A stretch of 64,000 nt of DNA from Bacillota bacterium (GCA_023435435.1 JAEYRW010000085.1:1-64000), one strand, 5' to 3'. Counted from the stretch's first letter, positions 34,522 to 44,658 are shown. Notes: generated by a model from the sequence alone, not told the origin. Numbers and translations are program-made.

Positions 34522-36426
34522 ATGAAGCAGGCATTATGGAAAATACCGGTTACTCTATGCCTCGCGGCGGCCATTCTGTTCAGCGGCATTGCGCCTTGGT
34601 GGAACGGTATGGCGCTGGCGGAGTCGGGCGAGATTCAGAAGGAATCGCCCATGCTGGCAGAGCGCGTGGCGGCGGGCAGCCTGCCCGCCCTGGAGGACCG
34701 GCTTCCCGAAACCCCGAAACTTCTCAACGAACTTGCCCCGGAGCACCTGGCCCTCACCGAGGGCAACTTCGGCGGCACGATCCGCTGCGCCACAGGCGCA
34801 CTCAACGACGTCGGCGTCTTTCTGGTGGGCATGTTCGAGCCTCTGGTCAACAGCCCCAGCTTTACCGGCGAAGAGTTTGTGGCAAACGTTGCCGAAAGCT
34901 ACGAGGTTAACGAGGACGGCTCCGTCTACACCTTCACGCTGCGCAAGGGCATGAAGTGGTCGGACGGCGAACCGGTGACCATGGAAGACGTGCGCTTCGC
35001 CATTGAGGACGTTCTCATGAACGAAACGCTCACACCCGCCCTTCCCAACATGTTCCGCACCGGCGGCAAGGCGGACGGCACGCCCATGACCCTGGAAATC
35101 GTGGACGATTATACGTTCCGGCTCGCCTTTGACGGACCCTACCCGGGCTTCCTTCTGAAAATTTCGGTGCAGAGCTGGCCCAGCTATTACTACTTCCTCA
35201 AGCCCTACCACTATCTGTCCCAGTATCACGAGGCATATGCCGACCCCGACGCCCTTGCCCAGTTGGTGGCGGACGGAAAGTATGACAGCTGGGCCGACCT
35301 GTTCAACGATTACGACATCACCAGTTGGGAGATGGGCAGCGAAAAGGCAATCGGCTTCCCGTCCCTGAGTCCCTGGGTTCCCATCAGCAACCTGAATGGA
35401 AAGATCACGCTGGAGCGCAATGCCTACTATTGGAAGGTGGACGCCTCGGGCCGTCAGATGCCGTACGTGGACTACGGCGAGGTCTACTACGTCGGCGACA
35501 GCGAGACGGGCGCCAACATGATCATCTCCGGCCAGGTGGACTACGCGAGCAACGCCGAGATGAGCAAGATGCAGCTTTTCAAGGCCAACGAGGAGACCGG
35601 CAATTATGTGACCCGCGTCGCCAATTACCATGGCCGCCTGGGCAACATTTACCTCAACCTCAATTATGACGACGCGGATTGGCAGAGCGTCGTCGGCGAC
35701 GTGCGTTTCCGCAAGGCCATCAGCCTCTCGGTGGACCGTGCGGACATCGTGGACACGGTGTTCTTCGGGCTGGGCGTCCTGGCCGGCGAGATCGGCTACG
35801 GCGATTACGATCCGGACGAGGCGAACCGTCTTCTGGACGAGCTGGGTCTCGACCAGAAAAACGCCGACGGCATCCGGCTCTATCCGGACGGAAACACCGT
35901 GGATCTCCTCTTTGAGGCGTCCAGCCGCGTGCCCGAGAACCTGCCCATCTCCGAAATGCTGGTGACCCAGCTCAAGGCGGTCGGCATCAACGCCCAGGTG
36001 AAGACCATCGATTACTCCCTCTGGGCGGAGCGCAGGCCCGCCAACCAGATCCAGGCGTTCGTGGAACGCATGGAGACCTACTGGTGGATGGCGGACGCCA
36101 AGTTCAGCTACTGGGCGCCTCTGTGGGACGCGTGGTACCAGTCCAACGGCGAGACGGGCATCGAGCCGCCGGAGGAAGTCAAGACTCTCATGGATTACGC
36201 CCGGGACACCACTGCGGTTGACCTCGCGGAAGGCCCGGCGATTTATCAGAAGCTCGTGGACGGCATCCGCGAGGGTTACTGGTACATCCCCATCATGGAC
36301 GATTCCCAGATGGCCGTCATCTTCAATAAGGACCTGAGAAACACCGAATTTACCGGAGACCTGACCACAATCATCCTGAGCTTCTCCATCGAGGAAATGT
36401 ACTACGAGAATCCGGAAAACCACTGA
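34522..36426 (+). CDS. Oligopeptide/nickel-type ABC substrate-binding protein (SBP family 5)
   Basis: A 634-residue exported receptor. The signal peptide (about 1-33) ends ALA-ES without a lipobox. Family 5 motifs include YTFTLRKGMKWSDGEPVTMEDVRFA (about 133-157) and, near residue 395, VRFRKAISLSVDR. Longer than classical OppA (about 540). It opens a six-gene run with two permeases, two ATPases and a metallophosphoesterase. Peptide is the default prediction, but family 5 also takes up sugars, nickel and other solutes. Confidence 0.88.
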   Translation: MKQALWKIPVTLCLAAAILFSGIAPWWNGMALAESGEIQKESPMLAERVAAGSLPALEDRLPETPKLLNELAPEHLALTEGNFGGTIRCATGALNDVGVFLVGMFEPLVNSPSFTGEEFVANVAESYEVNEDGSVYTFTLRKGMKWSDGEPVTMEDVRFAIEDVLMNETLTPALPNMFRTGGKADGTPMTLEIVDDYTFRLAFDGPYPGFLLKISVQSWPSYYYFLKPYHYLSQYHEAYADPDALAQLVADGKYDSWADLFNDYDITSWEMGSEKAIGFPSLSPWVPISNLNGKITLERNAYYWKVDASGRQMPYVDYGEVYYVGDSETGANMIISGQVDYASNAEMSKMQLFKANEETGNYVTRVANYHGRLGNIYLNLNYDDADWQSVVGDVRFRKAISLSVDRADIVDTVFFGLGVLAGEIGYGDYDPDEANRLLDELGLDQKNADGIRLYPDGNTVDLLFEASSRVPENLPISEMLVTQLKAVGINAQVKTIDYSLWAERRPANQIQAFVERMETYWWMADAKFSYWAPLWDAWYQSNGETGIEPPEEVKTLMDYARDTTAVDLAEGPAIYQKLVDGIREGYWYIPIMDDSQMAVIFNKDLRNTEFTGDLTTIILSFSIEEMYYENPENH

Positions 36427-36494
36427 ACGCAAAGGCGCGGCCCGCGGGCATGTTGCAGCGGGCCGCGCCCGCGGCAAGCAAAGGAGATGGGACG

Positions 36495-37493
36495 TTGGGA
36501 AGATATGTCGTCAAGCGTATTTTGGGGGCGGCTGTTTTACTGGTAGCGATCTCGATCATCGTGTTCGCCCTGATCCAGCTCCCGCCGGGAGATTTTTTGT
36601 CCACGCACATCGAGCAGATGAAGATGGAGGGCACGCCCCTTCAGGAGGCAGAGATTCAGAATCTCACGCGGGAGTATCATCTGGATGAACCCGTTCCCGT
36701 GCAGTACCTCATGTGGGTAAAAAACATCGTGACGAAGGGAAGCCTCGGAAGGTCGTTCACGTACGGCGAACAGGTGACGGAGGTATTGGCGGACCGGATC
36801 GCCATGACGGTCTTCCTGTCCCTGCTCACCATTTTCTTCACGTGGCTCATCGCCTTTCCCACGGGTGTCATCGCGGCGCTGAGGCAGTATTCCTGGTTTG
36901 ATTATCTGTTTTCCCTGATTGGCTTCATCGGCGTTTCCATTCCGGGGTTCATGCTGGCGCTGGTGGGTGTGTATGTGATCTTTAAAACCACCGGTTTCGC
37001 CATAAACGGTCTGTTTTCCACACGGTTTCTGGATCAGCCCATGAGCCTCGCCAAATTCGGCGACCTTCTGGGGCACATCTGGTTTCCGGTCATCGTCATC
37101 GGACTGCACGGCACGGCAAGCCTCGTGCGGGCGGTGCGCGGCCAGGTGCTCGATGAATTGGGCAAGCAGTACATCGTTGCCGCGAAGGCGCGGGGCGTTT
37201 CGGGTGCGCGGCTGCTGTTCGCCTATCCCATCCGCGTGGCGGTCAATCCGCTTATCAGCACCATCGGGTGGATGCTCCCGGCCATTATTTCCGGCGAATC
37301 CATCGTGGCGGTGGTTTTGAATCTCCAGACCGTGGGACCGGTGCTTCTCAAAAGCCTCCAGACGCAGGACATGTATCTTGCGGGCAGCATTCTTTTGATC
37401 ACGGGTTCCCTGACGCTCGTGGGCACGCTGATTTCGGACATTCTGCTCGCCCTGCTCGACCCGCGCATCCGCATAGGAGGGAACCATCGATGA
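36495..37493 (+). CDS. OppB-like ABC permease
   Basis: A 332-residue membrane protein with about six helices and the cytoplasmic EAA-type loop (VLDELGKQYIVAAKARGVSGARLLF). The start is a TTG at 36495, chosen because AAGGAG lies 8 bases upstream and the sequence then begins at the family N-terminus LGRYVVKRIL. The stop overlaps the next permease start (ATGA). Confidence 0.88.
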   Translation: MGRYVVKRILGAAVLLVAISIIVFALIQLPPGDFLSTHIEQMKMEGTPLQEAEIQNLTREYHLDEPVPVQYLMWVKNIVTKGSLGRSFTYGEQVTEVLADRIAMTVFLSLLTIFFTWLIAFPTGVIAALRQYSWFDYLFSLIGFIGVSIPGFMLALVGVYVIFKTTGFAINGLFSTRFLDQPMSLAKFGDLLGHIWFPVIVIGLHGTASLVRAVRGQVLDELGKQYIVAAKARGVSGARLLFAYPIRVAVNPLISTIGWMLPAIISGESIVAVVLNLQTVGPVLLKSLQTQDMYLAGSILLITGSLTLVGTLISDILLALLDPRIRIGGNHR

Positions 37494-38602
37494 AAAATAC
37501 ATCGACCGACGCCCGCGAAAATGCCATGTTCTATGCATCCCAGCGAAAGCTGGTGTGGTATAAATTCCGGCGGCACAGACTGGCCGCCGTCTCGCTGGTT
37601 CTCCTCGCGCTTCTCTATTTCGGCGCGGCGTTTTGCGAGATTTTGAGTCCATACGCGGCGAACGCCATGCATTCCGACTACAAGTCCCTCGAACCCCAGC
37701 GCATTCACTTTTTCGATGAAAACGGCCTGACCGCGCCCTTCGTTTACGGCCTCAAGCGCGAGCTGAACATGGAAACCTTCGAGCGCGTCTCGGTGGTTGA
37801 TACCTCCGTTAAATACCCGGTGCGGCTGTTTGGGCGTGGTGAGGAATACGCGTTCTGGGGCCTTTTCAAGACGGATGTTCACCTTCTTGCCTGCGACGGG
37901 CCGATGTTCCTTCTGGGCACCGACATTCACGGCCGGGACATGCTCTCGCGTATTTTGTACGGTTCGCGCATCTCGCTGTCTGTGGGCATCGCGGGCATCG
38001 CCGTGACGTTTCTGCTGGGGCTGTCCATCGGCAGCGTGTCCGGCTATTTCGGCGGCGCGGTGGATGAATTTGTGCAGAGGCTCATCGACCTTGTGATCTG
38101 CATTCCCGGAATCCCGCTGTGGATGGTGCTGGCGGCGGCGCTCCCGACGAACTGGCCGCCGGTCAAGACGTATCTGTGCATCGTACTCATCACCTCCGCC
38201 ATCGGCTGGACGGGGCTTGCCCGCGTCGTGCGCGGAAAGATGCTCGCCGTGCGGGAGGAAAGCTTTGTGATGGCGGCCCGGCTGGCCGGGGCGTCGAGCG
38301 GCTATATCATGCGCGTTCACATGCTGCCCACTTTCGCCAGCTACATCATTGTCTCGCTGACCATGTCCATCCCCGGTACGATTCTTGGCGAAACCTCGCT
38401 GAGCTTTCTGGGGCTGGGGCTTCAACCGCCGGCGGTGAGCTGGGGTGTGCTTTTGCAGGGCGCTCAAAATTTGCAGAGCATTGCGGGCATGCCGTGGCTC
38501 TTATTGCCCGCGCTGTGGGTGGTTTTGGCGGTGATTCTGTTTAACTTCGTAGGCGACGGCCTGCGCGATGCGGTGAATCCCTACGGAATGGAGGGCGCGT
38601 AG
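37490..38602 (+). CDS. OppC-like ABC permease
   Basis: A 370-residue permease with the typical LLGTDIHGRDMLSRILYGSRISL motif (about 141-163) and a C-terminal FLGLGLQPPAVSWGVLL segment. An insertion of about 90 residues between the first helix and the LGTD motif makes it longer than OppC and probably places an extra domain outside. Ribosome site AGGAGGG. Confidence 0.88.
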   Translation: MKNTSTDARENAMFYASQRKLVWYKFRRHRLAAVSLVLLALLYFGAAFCEILSPYAANAMHSDYKSLEPQRIHFFDENGLTAPFVYGLKRELNMETFERVSVVDTSVKYPVRLFGRGEEYAFWGLFKTDVHLLACDGPMFLLGTDIHGRDMLSRILYGSRISLSVGIAGIAVTFLLGLSIGSVSGYFGGAVDEFVQRLIDLVICIPGIPLWMVLAAALPTNWPPVKTYLCIVLITSAIGWTGLARVVRGKMLAVREESFVMAARLAGASSGYIMRVHMLPTFASYIIVSLTMSIPGTILGETSLSFLGLGLQPPAVSWGVLLQGAQNLQSIAGMPWLLLPALWVVLAVILFNFVGDGLRDAVNPYGMEGA

Positions 38603-38603
38603 T

Positions 38604-39611
38604 ATGGACGAAAATGTCCTTCTCGTTGAAAACGTCACCGTACGCTTTCCCGTGTACGGTGGGCTCGTTCACGCTGTGGAACGCGTGAGCCTCGAGATTC
38701 CCCGGGGAAAGACCGTCGGCATCGTGGGTGAGTCCGGCTGTGGCAAGAGCGTGCTCGCCCTGTCCCTCCTGCGGCTTTTGCCCAAGTCCGCGCTCGTGGA
38801 TGGCGCGGTGCGGCTTGCGGGCACAGAGGCACAATCGAACGTGCTCGCCCTTCCCGAAAATTCCCGTTCGCTCAAAAAAATCCGGGGCGGGGAGCTTTCC
38901 ATGATCTTTCAGGAGCCCATGCGCGCGCTCTTTCCGCTCAAGACAATCGGGAGTCAGCTCGGCGAGGCCATCCGGCTTCACGTGACCCGCGACCCGGCGG
39001 AAATCCGCCAACGGTCCGTGGCGCTTTTGCGCACGGTGGGCATCCGCGAAGCGGAAAAGCGGCTGAGCGACTATCCCCACCAGTTTTCGGGCGGCATGGC
39101 CCAGCGCGTAATGATTGCCATCGCCCTGGCGGCGTCGCCCAAGCTTCTCATCGCCGACGAGCCCACAACGGCCCTTGACGTCACCATTCAGGCGCAGGTG
39201 CTCAGGCTCATCCGCCGTATGCAGCGCGAACTGGGCATGTCTGTTCTGTTCATTACACACGACATGGCGGTGATGATGGAGATGGCGGACGAGGTGGCGG
39301 TGATGTATCTGGGACGCATCGTCGAGCGGGCGGATGCCGAGGTGGTCTTTACGCGCCCGCTCCATCCCTACACCAGGAGGCTCATCGAGGCGATCCCCAC
39401 CATTGACGGCGCGCGCAGACGGCTCGCCTCCATCGAAGGCAGTGTGCCGATTCCGCTGAACCTCAAGCCCTGCTGCGGGTTTCACGATCGCTGCCAGAAC
39501 GCAATTGCGGGGCTGTGCGACCGGAAATCTCCGGAATTGAGGGAGGCGGAACCCGGGCACTTTGTTTCCTGCTTTCTGTTTCAATTGGAAGGAGGGCGCG
39601 CCGATGACTGA
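38604..39611 (+). CDS. OppD-like ABC ATPase
   Basis: A 335-residue ATPase: Walker [10 protein letters not shown] (lysine present, final S/T position replaced by S-V), signature [12 protein letters not shown], Walker [13 protein letters not shown]. The C-terminal oligopeptide domain has a cysteine-rich tail (CCGFHDRC, a later GLC and VSCF), which in related proteins binds an Fe-S cluster. One base separates it from the upstream permease gene. Confidence 0.9.
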   Translation: MDENVLLVENVTVRFPVYGGLVHAVERVSLEIPRGKTVGIVGESGCGKSVLALSLLRLLPKSALVDGAVRLAGTEAQSNVLALPENSRSLKKIRGGELSMIFQEPMRALFPLKTIGSQLGEAIRLHVTRDPAEIRQRSVALLRTVGIREAEKRLSDYPHQFSGGMAQRVMIAIALAASPKLLIADEPTTALDVTIQAQVLRLIRRMQRELGMSVLFITHDMAVMMEMADEVAVMYLGRIVERADAEVVFTRPLHPYTRRLIEAIPTIDGARRRLASIEGSVPIPLNLKPCCGFHDRCQNAIAGLCDRKSPELREAEPGHFVSCFLFQLEGGRADD

Positions 39612-40632
39612 TGTGATCCTGGAGGCAATGGCCTTGCGGAAGGAATACACGGCCTCGTCCGGGCTGCTCGGGCGATCGCGGGAATCGAAAATCGCCGTGG
39701 ACGGCGTCGACCTTGTCTTGCGCCGGGGCGAGACGACGGGACTGGTGGGTGAGTCCGGCTGCGGCAAGAGCACGCTGGGCAAATGCCTTTTGCAGGCGGT
39801 GCGGCCGACGTCTGGCTCCGTCGTTCTCCACGGCGCAAATGGGGTGTCGGAGCTCACACGGCTCAGCGACCGGGCGCTCAAGCCGCTGCGTCCCCGGATG
39901 CAAATGATCTTTCAGGACCCGTTCAATTCCCTGAATCCCAATATGACCGTGCGGGACTTGATCGGAGAGCCGCTTCTGCTCATGACGAACCAGTCCGCCG
40001 CCCAGCGGGAGGAGGCGGTCAAGGAGCTCATGGACGCGGTGGGCCTGAACCGCATGTACATGGGCCGCTACGCCCATGCCTTCAGCGGCGGACAGCGCCA
40101 GCGCATCTGCATCGCGCGCGCCATCGCCACGAAGCCCGACTTCGTGGTGTGCGACGAGGCGGTCTCCGCGTTGGACGTCTCCGTGCGCGCGCAGATCATC
40201 AACCTTCTGATTGACCTGCAAAAGAGTCTGAACATGGCGTATCTGTTCATCTCCCACGACCTGAGCGTTGTCCGGCACGTAAGCGCACGGATCGCGGTGA
40301 TGTACATGGGCCGCATCGTGGAAATGGGCGCGACGGACGAGGTCTACGACTTCCCCGCGCATCCCTACACCAGGCTGCTCCTCGATTCCGTGCCGACCTT
40401 CGATCTGGCGCGGAGAAGGCGGATTCGCATGGAGGAGAAAAACAGCGCGGCCGAAGCCGCGGACGAGCCAAAGGCCGCCGCCGCGGGCTGCACATTTCAT
40501 CCGCGCTGCAAGCGGCGGGGAAACGATCCGCGCTGCCAAAAGGAAGCCCCGCCCCTCGCGGACTTGGGAAACGGACACAAAAGCGCCTGCTGGCTGAACG
40601 GCAAGGAGGATGAATATGAACCGGTCGTTTGA
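39604..40632 (+). CDS. OppF-like ABC ATPase
   Basis: A 342-residue ATPase: Walker [10 protein letters not shown], signature FSGGQRQRICIA, Walker B FVVCDEAVSALD. The tail again has a four-cysteine pattern (CTFHPRC, DPRC, SACW). The ATG at 39604 follows GGAAGGAGGG and overlaps the end of the OppD-like gene. Confidence 0.9.
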   Translation: MTDVILEAMALRKEYTASSGLLGRSRESKIAVDGVDLVLRRGETTGLVGESGCGKSTLGKCLLQAVRPTSGSVVLHGANGVSELTRLSDRALKPLRPRMQMIFQDPFNSLNPNMTVRDLIGEPLLLMTNQSAAQREEAVKELMDAVGLNRMYMGRYAHAFSGGQRQRICIARAIATKPDFVVCDEAVSALDVSVRAQIINLLIDLQKSLNMAYLFISHDLSVVRHVSARIAVMYMGRIVEMGATDEVYDFPAHPYTRLLLDSVPTFDLARRRRIRMEEKNSAAEAADEPKAAAAGCTFHPRCKRRGNDPRCQKEAPPLADLGNGHKSACWLNGKEDEYEPVV

Positions 40633-41494
40633 GGGCCTCAAAATCGCGGAGACGCGAATCGAAATCCCGGGCCTCGCCGCGCCGACGCGGCTGATGCATA
40701 TTACGGACATGCACCTGACGCATACGGACGAGCGGGACGCGCCCCGCACCCACGAGATCGCCCGGGAGCGCACGCGGCTGTTTCAGAGATACGCCGATTG
40801 CCCCATCCGCGCGCTGTTCGAGCGGATTTTAGCGCAAGCCGGGGCGGCCGGCGCGGATGCGGTCGTCCTGACCGGCGACATCGTAGACTTCCCGTCGCGC
40901 GCCAATCTGGAGGCGCTGGACCTGCTGCTCAACAAGTCCGGTCTCAACTATGCCTTTGTGACCGGCAATCACGACTGGTGGCCGGAATATCTGGACGGCC
41001 GGACAGGCAGGCATGCGGAATACATGGAAAGACTCGCGCCATTCATGGACGTTGTCCACGGTTGCGGCGTCAAGGTCGTAAACGGCGTGCGCATTCTTAC
41101 CCTGGACGACAGCGAATACCAGATTTCGCCGGAACAGCTCGGTTTCGTGGAGGAACAGCTCTCCGGCGGCGCGCCCTGTCTTCTGTTTCTGCACATCCCC
41201 CTTTATGCGCCTTCCCTCGTGCCGGACGTCCTCAATGTATGGAAATCGCCCATACTCGCGGGCGTGCCCGCGGACTTGCCGCGCGGTCCCAAGGGGACCA
41301 TCGACGCGCCGCTCCCGCTTCCGTCGACCCAGGCGTTCCTGCGGCTGCTTGCACGGCGGGAGTTTAGCAATCTGTACGGCGTCTTCGCGGGGCACGTCCA
41401 CTTTGCCCATGAGGACGCGCTGTGCGGCGACGTGATCCAGTCCGTCACCGCGCCGGGATATAGCGGCGTCTGCCGCCTGATCACACTGGGCTGA
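40616..41494 (+). CDS. Calcineurin-like metallophosphoesterase
   Basis: A 292-residue phosphoesterase with the full set of metal-binding blocks: ITDMHLTH (DxH), LTGDIVDF (GDxxD), TGNHDWW (GNHD), FLHIPLY and FAGHVHFAHE (GHxH). The ATG at 40616 is preferred to one six bases earlier because AAGGAGG lies at normal spacing from it. As the last gene of the peptide-type operon it may process the imported compound, perhaps a phosphoester; this is inference from position only. Confidence 0.85.
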   Translation: MNRSFEGLKIAETRIEIPGLAAPTRLMHITDMHLTHTDERDAPRTHEIARERTRLFQRYADCPIRALFERILAQAGAAGADAVVLTGDIVDFPSRANLEALDLLLNKSGLNYAFVTGNHDWWPEYLDGRTGRHAEYMERLAPFMDVVHGCGVKVVNGVRILTLDDSEYQISPEQLGFVEEQLSGGAPCLLFLHIPLYAPSLVPDVLNVWKSPILAGVPADLPRGPKGTIDAPLPLPSTQAFLRLLARREFSNLYGVFAGHVHFAHEDALCGDVIQSVTAPGYSGVCRLITLG

Positions 41495-41501
41495 GCACGC
41501 A

Positions 41502-41537
41502 AAGGCCCTGCGGCGACTTCGCGCGCAGGGCTTTTTG
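41502..41537 (+). terminator. Intrinsic terminator after metallophosphoesterase
   Basis: GCCCTGC and GCAGGGC flank a GC-rich loop and are followed by TTTTT. It closes the Opp-type operon. The rest of 41538-41690 contains no gene I can support. Confidence 0.75.
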
Positions 41538-41694
41538 GCATTCCTGGACCCTGTTCCGGTACGCCATCCACGACAGAAAATGTGGAATGCGACGAGAGCC
41601 TTTTGCGCCCGGCGCGAAGCCGGCGCGCAGGCGCCGCCGAAAAAGATCTCAGTGCGCACGGTGCGCGGCCTGCTCTGATTCATGCTTCTTTAAC

Positions 41695-41747
41695 TTGACC
41701 GCACCGCCGGGATTTGATATAATCCCATTGGAGTTAGTATTTCCTAA
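41695..41747 (+). promoter_or_regulatory. Promoter P1 with DtxR-like operator (box 6)
   Basis: TTGACC (41695-41700) and TATAAT (41718-41723), 17 bases apart, are followed 10 bases later by TTAGT ATTT CCTAA (41734-41747). The operator covers the predicted transcription start. It is the first of two similar promoter-operator units upstream of nitrogenase-like set 1. Confidence 0.7.
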
Positions 41748-41769
41748 CGATTGAATTGGATGGAAAGGC

Positions 41770-41822
41770 TTGACCTGCACGGCTCGGCTCTTTTTTAATG
41801 CCATTGAGTTAGCTCTTACTAA
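41770..41822 (+). promoter_or_regulatory. Promoter P2 with DtxR-like operator (box 7)
   Basis: TTGACC (41770-41775) and TTTAAT (41794-41799), 18 bases apart, are followed 9 bases later by TTAGC TCTT ACTAA (41809-41822). It repeats the layout of P1 exactly 75 bases downstream, including CCATTG(G)AGTTAG before the dyad. The NifH-like start codon is 16 bases after the box. Confidence 0.68.
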
Positions 41823-41837
41823 CATATGGAGGGAAGA

Positions 41838-42614
41838 ATGCGCAAGATTGCGATTTACGGAAAGGGTGGCATCGGGAAGTCCACCACGGCCTCGAATCTT
41901 TCCGCGGCGCTGGCCCGGCGGGGGAAGCGGGTCATGCAGGTAGGCTGTGACCCAAAGGCGGATTCTACAAAGACCCTCATGGGCGGACGCCGGATTCCCA
42001 CCGTACTCGAGCAAATGCGCAAAAAGGGCGAGGCGCTCGCGCTTCCCGACATCGTGTTCGAGGGCTTCGGCGGTGTTTTGTGCGTCGAATCCGGCGGGCC
42101 GACGCCGGGGGTGGGCTGCGCGGGGCGCGGCATCATTTCGGCGTTTGAAAAGCTCGAAGAGCTGCGCGCGTTTCAGGTTCACAGGCCGGACATCGTGATC
42201 TACGATGTTCTGGGGGACGTCGTGTGCGGGGGCTTCGCGATGCCCATCCGGGAGGGATATGCCCGCGAGGTATTCATCGTGTCATCGGGTGAGATGATGT
42301 CTCTCTACGCGGCGGACAACATCGCCCAAGCGATCCGAAACTTTGGGAAGCGCGGCTACGCCCGGCTCAGCGGCCTCATTTTGAATGCCAAGAACATCGA
42401 AAACGAGACGGAGATCGTAAAAAAGGCTGCGGAAGAGATCGGCACCGAAATCATCGCCCGCATTCCGCGCTCGGGAGACATCCAGATTGCCGAGGCTGGA
42501 GGAGGAACAGTCTTCGAGCGCGCCAAGGATTCTCCCATGTGCGCCGTCTATGACGCCCTCGCGGGCAGCGTGCTCGCGCGCACCCAGGCGGACGACACTT
42601 CATTTACCGCATAG
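41838..42614 (+). CDS. NifH-like iron protein (nitrogenase-like set 1)
   Basis: A 258-residue homodimeric ATPase that passes electrons to a NifD/K-type partner. Walker [11 protein letters not shown] is at residues 8-17, switch [10 protein letters not shown] at 36-44, the [4Fe-4S] cysteines C94 ([13 protein letters not shown]) and C130 ([14 protein letters not shown]), switch II D123-D127, and the arginine R97 of the CAGRG loop. All parts needed for ATP-gated transfer are present. The ATG at 41838 follows GGAGGGAAG. It leads an operon that continues with a FecBCD importer and then NifD/K-like genes, all behind two iron-type operators. Relatives are ChlL/BchL, BchX, CfbC and MarH; the exact subfamily needs a tree. 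Confidence 0.92.
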   Translation: MRKIAIYGKGGIGKSTTASNLSAALARRGKRVMQVGCDPKADSTKTLMGGRRIPTVLEQMRKKGEALALPDIVFEGFGGVLCVESGGPTPGVGCAGRGIISAFEKLEELRAFQVHRPDIVIYDVLGDVVCGGFAMPIREGYAREVFIVSSGEMMSLYAADNIAQAIRNFGKRGYARLSGLILNAKNIENETEIVKKAAEEIGTEIIARIPRSGDIQIAEAGGGTVFERAKDSPMCAVYDALAGSVLARTQADDTSFTA

Positions 42615-42668
42615 AAGTTTGGCGCGCCACAGGCCGCCAATCCACATAAATGGAAGGAGTTGACCCCC

Positions 42669-43637
42669 ATGCACCACAAATTCACGAGCCTTCTCTCGCT
42701 GCTTGCCGCCTTCTGCTTCCTGACCCTCGGACTGCCCGCCTTCGCGGAATCCGGGACGGTCACCGTCGCTTATCCCGCCAATATGCAGGAGAAGGGCTAT
42801 ACCGAGTCGGTGGTACTCGACAAGATGCCCGAACGCGTGGTTTCCATCGCCACGACCCCCGTCCTTGCCCTATACAGGCTCGGCGTTTCCATGGTCGGGA
42901 TTCCCGCCAGCAGCGTCGTCACATGGCCAGAAGACCTGACCGCAGCGGCAGAGCAGCTCGTGGTGGGCCACGGCTCGAATTTTGACATCGAGACCGTCGT
43001 CGCCATGGAGCCGGATCTGGTGATCATGGGCTACACGAGCCAGGAGACCTACGGCGCCGTGTGCGAGGGCGCGGGCATCCCCGTCTACTACGTGGACGCG
43101 GGGCACACCGTCTCCTACGAGTCCATTAAGCAGCAGACAGAGGCGCTCATCGAAGCCTTCGGCCCGGAAAGCACGGCGGGCGCGGAGGTCATGGCATCCT
43201 TCTCCGACCTCGAAGCGCGCCTTGAGAGCGTGAAGACAGAGTTCACGGGCAAAACCGTCATGGTGCTCCAGTCCAGCCCCCCCGACCATTACATTCAGAC
43301 CGCAGGCGGCACCCTCGGCTCCATGGCCGAGATGCTCGGTTTTACAAACGTCTACGAAAACGCCGAGACCTCGATGGTGCTCGTGGATTACGAGCAAGCC
43401 ATCGGCTACGATCCCGATCTCGTGCTGGCCGTTGGCGCAAGCGCCACCGGCGAGGAGCATCGTACGCTTATGGAGACGGATTTCAAAAACAATCCCGACT
43501 ACTGGAACAGCATTCCCGCCATCGCGCGCGGCGACATCATTTACCTGCCCGTTTCCTATGTTGCCAGTGCGGGCATCAACGTCATCGACAACATCAACGC
43601 CCTCATCGACACGATTGGGGCGCATTACGCCAAATAA
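42669..43637 (+). CDS. FecB/BtuF-like substrate-binding protein (set 1)
   Basis: A 322-residue exported receptor. The signal peptide ends AFA-ES (about residue 27), again without a lipobox. The fold shows MPERVVSIATTPVLALYRLGVSMVGIP (about 55-81), EPDLVIMGYTSQETYG and the C-terminal DIIYLPVSYVASAGINVIDNI. Ribosome site GGAAGGAG, 9 bases before the ATG. It is inserted between NifH- and NifD-like genes with its permease and ATPase, so import and reduction are likely linked. Ligand unknown; iron chelates, corrinoids and heme are the usual ones for the family. Confidence 0.88.
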   Translation: MHHKFTSLLSLLAAFCFLTLGLPAFAESGTVTVAYPANMQEKGYTESVVLDKMPERVVSIATTPVLALYRLGVSMVGIPASSVVTWPEDLTAAAEQLVVGHGSNFDIETVVAMEPDLVIMGYTSQETYGAVCEGAGIPVYYVDAGHTVSYESIKQQTEALIEAFGPESTAGAEVMASFSDLEARLESVKTEFTGKTVMVLQSSPPDHYIQTAGGTLGSMAEMLGFTNVYENAETSMVLVDYEQAIGYDPDLVLAVGASATGEEHRTLMETDFKNNPDYWNSIPAIARGDIIYLPVSYVASAGINVIDNINALIDTIGAHYAK

Positions 43638-43638
43638 T

Positions 43639-44658
43639 ATGGCAAAGGCGCAAAAACGCGGCGGCGCCCTGCGGGTGGGCGGCGTATGGCTGATCCTGAT
43701 CGCACTGCTGGCTGTCGCCGCGTGCGTCGCGCTCTCCGTGGGCAGCGCGGGGTACTCCGTTCCGGAGATCCTGCGCGCCCTGTTCGGCGGGGAAAAAAGC
43801 ACGGTCCGGGTGGTCGTCCTGAATCTCCGCCTTCCTCGGCTGATCCTTTCGGTTCTCATCGGCGCGTCGCTCTCGGCGGCGGGAGCGCTTCTCCAGTCCG
43901 TCATGCGCAATCCCCTTGCCGATCCGGGGATCATCGGCGTCTCGGCGGGGGCGGGCACGGCGGCGACGACCGTGCTTCTCCTCTTTCCGGAGATGACCGG
44001 CGCGCTGCCCCTGTTCGCGTTCGGCGGCGCGGCGCTTGCGTGCGTGCTCATCTACGCCCTCGCGTGGAAGGGCGGCGTGGATCCCGTGCGGATCATACTG
44101 TCGGGCGTGGCCATCAATTCGGTGCTCGGCGCGTATAATTCACTTTTGCAGCTTCTCAATTCCGACAGTCTCGAGGGTGTGCTGGCGTTCATGAGCGGTT
44201 CCCTTTCCGGGCGGTCCTGGCAGCAGGTGCGCGTGCTGGCGGTGTACGCGGGCATCGGCATCGCCCTGGCCTTTGTGTGTGTCAGGAGCGCGAATACCCT
44301 GCAACTGGGGGATGAGATGGCCAAGAGCCTGGGCGTAAACGTGAATCTGAGCCGGATTCTGCTCTCCGCCGTGTCGGCGTTTCTCGCGGCGGCGACGGTC
44401 TCCGTGGCGGGCATGATCGGCTTTGTGGGGCTGGTGGTTCCCCATATCGCGCGCATGCTCGTGGGGTCCGATTACAAGGTAATGCTTCCCACCAGCGTGC
44501 TTTTGGGCGCGCTGGTGCTCATGATCGCGGACACGGCGGGCCGCACCCTCATTCCGGGAATGGAGATCCCCGTCGGCATCGTGATGGCGGCGGCGGGCGG
44601 GCCGTTCTTCCTGTATATGCTCAGAAGGAGTGGTAAAGTCGGTGGAAATCCGGGCTGA
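43639..44658 (+). CDS. FecCD-family ABC permease (set 1)
   Basis: A 339-residue membrane protein with about ten helices. Motifs: [56 protein letters not shown] and IPVGIVMAAAGGPFFLYML. It is the only permease in this set, so the channel should be a homodimer as in BtuC. The start is one base after the binding-protein stop codon. Confidence 0.9.
   Translation: MAKAQKRGGALRVGGVWLILIALLAVAACVALSVGSAGYSVPEILRALFGGEKSTVRVVVLNLRLPRLILSVLIGASLSAAGALLQSVMRNPLADPGIIGVSAGAGTAATTVLLLFPEMTGALPLFAFGGAALACVLIYALAWKGGVDPVRIILSGVAINSVLGAYNSLLQLLNSDSLEGVLAFMSGSLSGRSWQQVRVLAVYAGIGIALAFVCVRSANTLQLGDEMAKSLGVNVNLSRILLSAVSAFLAAATVSVAGMIGFVGLVVPHIARMLVGSDYKVMLPTSVLLGALVLMIADTAGRTLIPGMEIPVGIVMAAAGGPFFLYMLRRSGKVGGNPG

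Noticed and set aside
34555..36477. A 640-codon minus-strand open frame
   Set aside because: It is the complement of the Opp-type binding-protein gene, which has a signal peptide, family motifs and a strong ribosome site.
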